Shown here: positions 7,123 through 9,505 of the stretch, one piece after another
Position numbering within the stretch: the first letter of the stretch is position 1
How the letters are laid out: the number at the start of each line of letters is the position of its first letter
NCBI GenBank assembly: GCA_945950065.1
Contig: CAMFGQ010000052.1
Coordinates: forward strand, 1 to 9,505
Direction: 5' to 3'
Length of the DNA: 9,505 bases
Source of the DNA: an uncultured Clostridia bacterium
Lineage (GTDB): Bacteria; Bacillota; Clostridia; Peptostreptococcales; Acidaminobacteraceae
Position numbers and translations under genes: made by a program
Notes under the pieces: model-generated
Told to the model about the DNA's origin: nothing
The model's database searches: none
What the model saw: only the letters and a program-made list of their open reading frames with translations

Positions 7123-7137
7123 AAAATCTCCATGAAC

Positions 7138-7146
7138 AGTATACCA
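7138..7146 (-). promoter_or_regulatory. Extended -10 promoter of the walJ-like gene
   Basis: On the minus strand this reads TGGTATACT (TG-N-TATACT). The region 17-18 bases upstream is a T-rich tract (complement of the A8 run at 7159-7166) and holds no good -35 box, consistent with an extended -10 promoter helped by an A/T tract. The predicted start, about 7131-7133, leaves only some 9-11 nt before the ATG at 7122, just enough for the GGAG site. Confidence 0.55.
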
Positions 7147-7185
7147 AAGAAGAAGAGTAAAAAAAAGAGAAGCGATTCCTCTTCC

Positions 7186-7214
7186 TTGCCTAGGTATGCC
7201 TTTACCTTTATAAT
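7186..7214 (+). promoter_or_regulatory. Sigma-A-type promoter of the dnaD-loader-cobO operon
   Basis: TTGCCT (7186-7191, four of six matches to TTGACA) lies 17 bp from a perfect TATAAT (7209-7214). Start of transcription is expected about 7 nt beyond, near 7220-7221, which is also where the AGGAGG ribosome site begins. The leader would then be only about 12-13 nt. It points away from the walJ promoter. Confidence 0.75.
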
Positions 7215-7232
7215 AGACTAGGAGGAATAGCC

Positions 7233-8123
7233 ATGACCATAAAGATGAAGCCAACCAGTTTTGACTTTGGCGTAACCGATGTAGAACACCTCTTCATCGA
7301 TGAATTTATGCCCTATTGTAGCCTAGAAGAATTACAGGTTTATCTTCTAGGACTTCGTTTTGCCCAGGAAAAGAAAGACATCAATCTTGCTGGTCTAGCT
7401 AAACTCTTACATCTGGAGTATCTCCAGGTCGTAGAAGCTTTCCGCTACTGGGAAGACAAGGGTCTTGTCCAGCTTCATGATCACCTAGAGGATACCTTCA
7501 CTGTATCCTATTTATCCCTTCGGGATCTGTATCTGAGTAGTAATTATGAAGCCAAGGGTGGACTGACAAGTCTTGATTATTCCCTCTGGCATCAGGAACT
7601 CTTTAAAGAAATCGGCAATCAACTTGCCTATCCACTTTCAGAAATGGAGTGCCAACGGCTTGCTGAATTCCTTCTGGGTAAAGACATCAACAAAGAGCTG
7701 GTTCTTATGGCCTTTGATGAAGCCAAACTTAAAAAGAACCGGACCTTTGAAGCTACCAAACTCCTGAGCTACTGGGCCCAGCATGGACTCAGTACCCCAG
7801 AGGAAGTTCTGGCCCATCAGGAACGTGCTAATCTGAGGAATTTCCAGTACAAGGAAATTCTCTCCGCTCTTGGTCATCCCTATCGCCAACCGAATATTGG
7901 TGAGCGAAGCTGCTTTGATACCTGGCTTGATGACTATGGTTTTACTATGCAGCAGATTGTAGAGGAGATTACACGCATTACCCGCTCCAAACAAAATCCC
8001 AATCTTAACTATTTGGATGCAGTCTTTAAAAATCTATACCACGGTGACGATAAAAAAGAGGAACAAAGCCAAACCAAAATTGACGAGGATGCACTCAGGC
8101 GTCGCCTAGGGAGAAAGCTATGA
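7233..8123 (+). CDS. DnaD-domain replication initiation protein
   Basis: This 296-residue protein is a DnaD/DnaB-type primosome component, which in Firmicutes helps remodel the origin and recruit the helicase loader. An N-terminal winged-helix-like part (about 20-80: LEELQVYLLGL, then LAKLLHLEYLQVVEAFRYWEDKGLV) is followed by a DnaD-like domain (about 118-195) ending in the typical LLSYWAQHGLSTPEEV, then a second, more divergent repeat (about 204-270) ending LDAVFKNLY. The tail (271-296) is charged and ends in a basic RRRLGRKL, likely flexible and DNA- or partner-binding. ATG at 7233 follows a perfect AGGAGG by 7 nt. Its TGA overlaps the ATG of the AAA+ loader gene (ATGA), the expected partner, supporting a helicase-loading role. 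I do not assign dnaD or dnaB because clostridial two-repeat versions fit neither Bacillus protein cleanly. Confidence 0.9.
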   Translation: MTIKMKPTSFDFGVTDVEHLFIDEFMPYCSLEELQVYLLGLRFAQEKKDINLAGLAKLLHLEYLQVVEAFRYWEDKGLVQLHDHLEDTFTVSYLSLRDLYLSSNYEAKGGLTSLDYSLWHQELFKEIGNQLAYPLSEMECQRLAEFLLGKDINKELVLMAFDEAKLKKNRTFEATKLLSYWAQHGLSTPEEVLAHQERANLRNFQYKEILSALGHPYRQPNIGERSCFDTWLDDYGFTMQQIVEEITRITRSKQNPNLNYLDAVFKNLYHGDDKKEEQSQTKIDEDALRRRLGRKL

Positions 8124-9091
8124 CCCTTCAAGAAATCCAAAGACGCCTTCTTGCCGATTATGAAGAGCGCAGAAATCAGGAAGCTCTACGCATAGAACAG
8201 GCAACAAAAGATCTCTATCGTAACCTTCCAGCTCTACAAGAACTAGAGAGCAAGTATACAAAAATGAATCTCGAACTCCTTAGGGGACTCTATGAAAGTC
8301 CCTCAGCTGGAGATGGTCTTGAAGAGCAACTGGTTCAACTTGAAGAGAATTTCCTCAAAGAACAAAAGGAACTTCTTCAAGCAGCGGGCTACACAAGGGA
8401 CCCAAGAGAAAAACAAGTCCAATGCCCTATCTGTAAAGATGAAGGCTATACCCATGAGGGTATGTGCCTCTGCATGAAACAGGAACTGGCCCTGCGTATT
8501 TTTGAAGCCGAATATGAGCGTGGAAAAGAGCAGACAAGCCTATCCCGTATGGATTTTTCTATCTACAGCAGTAAAAAAGAGAAAAGCGGAAAAACCCAGC
8601 GCAGCAACATGATTTCCATTGCAGAAGACCTCTCTATTTTTGTGAAGGAATTTAGGGAAAAACAGGGCATGAACATGCTCTTTTCAGGAAGTGTCAGTCA
8701 GGGAAAAACCTTTCTTGCCACAGCTCTTGCTTTAGAGCTTATTGGTGAAGGGCATTTGGTGATTTATCAAACCGCGCCCAGTTTACTGGATCGACTAAGG
8801 GACTTTAGCTGGCGCTATAGTGAAGACAATGCAGCCATGAAGACCATGGTCTATGACTGTGACTTTTTGATCCTGGATGATTTGGGGAAAGAAACACGAG
8901 GAGAGTTTGCTGAAAAAGAACTCTTTCATCTGATGAACATGCGCTACACAGCAGGTAAGAGTACGCTCATCAGTACCAATCTCAGCTTTAATGACATTCA
9001 CAAACGCTATGGGGATGCCTTTTTTACACGACTGATGGAAAACTGCTATCTCCCCGAATTCTTCGGACCTGATCTGCGCATTGGAGGGTAA
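8120..9091 (+). CDS. DnaI/DnaC-like AAA+ helicase loader
   Basis: This 323-residue ATPase resembles DnaI of Firmicutes and E. coli DnaC, which load the replicative helicase onto origin DNA. The first 100 residues are charged and helical, probably the helicase-contacting part. A zinc-binding cluster follows (C102-P-I-C105 and C116-L-C118, pattern CX2C-X10-CXC). The AAA+ module has Walker A GSVSQGKT (190-197), Walker B FLILDD (249-254), sensor-1 ISTNLS (284-289) and the family stretch YGDAFFTRLME (297-307), where R304 may be the arginine finger; it ends FGPDLRIGG. IstB-type transposition ATPases share the AAA+ core, but there is no transposase here and IstB lacks the zinc region. ATG at 8120 has AGGGAG 6 nt upstream and overlaps the dnaD-like stop by four bases (ATGA), implying coupled translation of two proteins that act together. 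Confidence 0.92.
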   Translation: MTLQEIQRRLLADYEERRNQEALRIEQATKDLYRNLPALQELESKYTKMNLELLRGLYESPSAGDGLEEQLVQLEENFLKEQKELLQAAGYTRDPREKQVQCPICKDEGYTHEGMCLCMKQELALRIFEAEYERGKEQTSLSRMDFSIYSSKKEKSGKTQRSNMISIAEDLSIFVKEFREKQGMNMLFSGSVSQGKTFLATALALELIGEGHLVIYQTAPSLLDRLRDFSWRYSEDNAAMKTMVYDCDFLILDDLGKETRGEFAEKELFHLMNMRYTAGKSTLISTNLSFNDIHKRYGDAFFTRLMENCYLPEFFGPDLRIGG

Positions 9092-9505
9092 ATGGCTTAT
9101 CTACAAGTCTATACAGGAAATGGAAAAGGAAAGACCACAGCAGCCCTAGGCCTTGCCCTACGGGCAGTCTGTGCAGGTCAAAAAGTCCATATGCTCCAAT
9201 TCATCAAGGGCATGGACTATAGTGAATTAGAAGCAGGTACGTATCTTCCTGGTTTTACCATTGAACAGATGGGAAGAGACTGCTTTATCCGCAATGAGCC
9301 CACAGAGCTAGATCGCAAACTAGCAAAGGATGGCATGGAAAGGGTGAGAGAGTGTCTTCAGGATCCAAGCATAGACGTGCTCATTTTGGATGAGGTCAAT
9401 ATTGCTCTCTACTATGGACTCATTGAGTTACCTGAACTCTTGGATGCAATCAGAAATCGCCAATCCATGGAGGTCATCTGTACAGGGCGCTACGCCCCCA
9501 AAGAG
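9092..9505 (+). CDS. cobO: Corrinoid adenosyltransferase, CobA/CobO/BtuR type (runs off right edge)
   Basis: The first 138 codons are present; the usual length is about 170-200. The protein starts MAYLQVYTGNGKGKTTAALG, with the family P-loop GNGKGKTT (9-16), then QFIKG (36-40), a Walker-B-like VLILDEVN (96-103) and ICTGRYAP (129-136), corresponding to the usual L-T-G-R-x-A-P. These enzymes transfer the adenosyl group from ATP to the cobalt of cob(I)alamin or precursors, making coenzyme B12 in the cytoplasm. The ATG directly follows the stop of the helicase-loader gene (TAAATG), and its ribosome site GGAGGG (9083-9088) encodes the last two glycines of that protein; the spacing of 3-4 nt is short. 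It is therefore probably part of the dnaD operon although functionally unrelated. No other B12 gene is visible. Confidence 0.93.
   Translation, partial: MAYLQVYTGNGKGKTTAALGLALRAVCAGQKVHMLQFIKGMDYSELEAGTYLPGFTIEQMGRDCFIRNEPTELDRKLAKDGMERVRECLQDPSIDVLILDEVNIALYYGLIELPELLDAIRNRQSMEVICTGRYAPKE

Noticed and set aside
7123..7254. 44-codon N-terminal extension of the walJ-like gene on the minus strand
   Set aside because: It runs through both divergent promoters and the dnaD ribosome site, has no family similarity, and a well-placed GGAG supports the start at 7122.
7638..7994. Open frame of 118 codons antisense to the dnaD-like gene
   Set aside because: It lies fully inside a well-supported gene, has no clear ribosome site, and looks like a codon-bias shadow.
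8120..9091. IstB-type transposition helper, hence an insertion sequence
   Set aside because: The AAA+ core is similar, but the zinc-binding N-terminal region, the ATGA link to a DnaD protein and the absence of a transposase or terminal repeats point to a DnaI/DnaC-like loader.

Overview
The window looks like chromosomal DNA of a low-to-mid G+C Gram-positive anaerobe, probably a member of Clostridia or a related Firmicute that ferments amino acids. The evidence is a two-gene DnaD / DnaI-type helicase-loader pair, a WalJ (YycJ)-type metallo-beta-lactamase-fold protein, strong AGGAGG-type ribosome sites, sigma-A-like promoters, and a YfcC-family carrier beside an ornithine/alanine-racemase-type enzyme. 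I cannot name the genus. No tRNA, rRNA, CRISPR array, insertion sequence or phage gene was seen.

Layout. A 110-bp divergent control region (7123-7232) splits the window. To its left everything reads leftward on the minus strand: walJ-like MBL hydrolase (7122-6340), MFS carrier (6340-5093), threonine-dehydratase-like PLP enzyme (5081-4104), M20 amidohydrolase copy 2 (4104-2953), a 224-bp gap with a hairpin terminator, two dyads and a promoter (2729-2952), YfcC-family carrier (2728-1319), M20 amidohydrolase copy 1 (1306-146), and the first 48 codons of an alanine/ornithine-racemase-like PLP enzyme that runs off the left edge (145-1). To its right, reading rightward, are a DnaD-domain protein (7233-8123), a DnaI/DnaC-like AAA+ helicase loader (8120-9091) and the first 138 codons of a corrinoid adenosyltransferase (9092-9505, runs off the right edge). 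Genes are packed tightly, with stop/start overlaps (TGATG, ATGA) or abutments (TAAATG), so two or three operons are likely: walJ-MFS-lyase-M20, then yfcC-M20-racemase, and rightward dnaD-loader-cobO. There is no gene-free stretch above 300 bases.

How the genes may work together. The left half reads as a scavenging and catabolic cluster: two carriers for uptake or exchange, two closely related M20 enzymes to split an amide-linked compound (an N-acyl amino acid or unusual dipeptide), a racemase to change amino-acid stereochemistry, and a fold-type-II lyase to deaminate an amino acid. The substrate is not visible from sequence. Because the racemase type is linked to ornithine, and the AbgB/PM20D2-like M20 branch includes enzymes acting on beta-alanyl or GABA conjugates of basic amino acids, basic-amino-acid conjugates are a reasonable first guess, but an inference only. 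The right half is housekeeping: loading of the replicative helicase plus adenosylation of corrinoids.

Several starts were moved inward from the longest open frame using ribosome-site evidence: walJ (7122), MFS (6340), PLP lyase (5081) and M20 copy 2 (4104).
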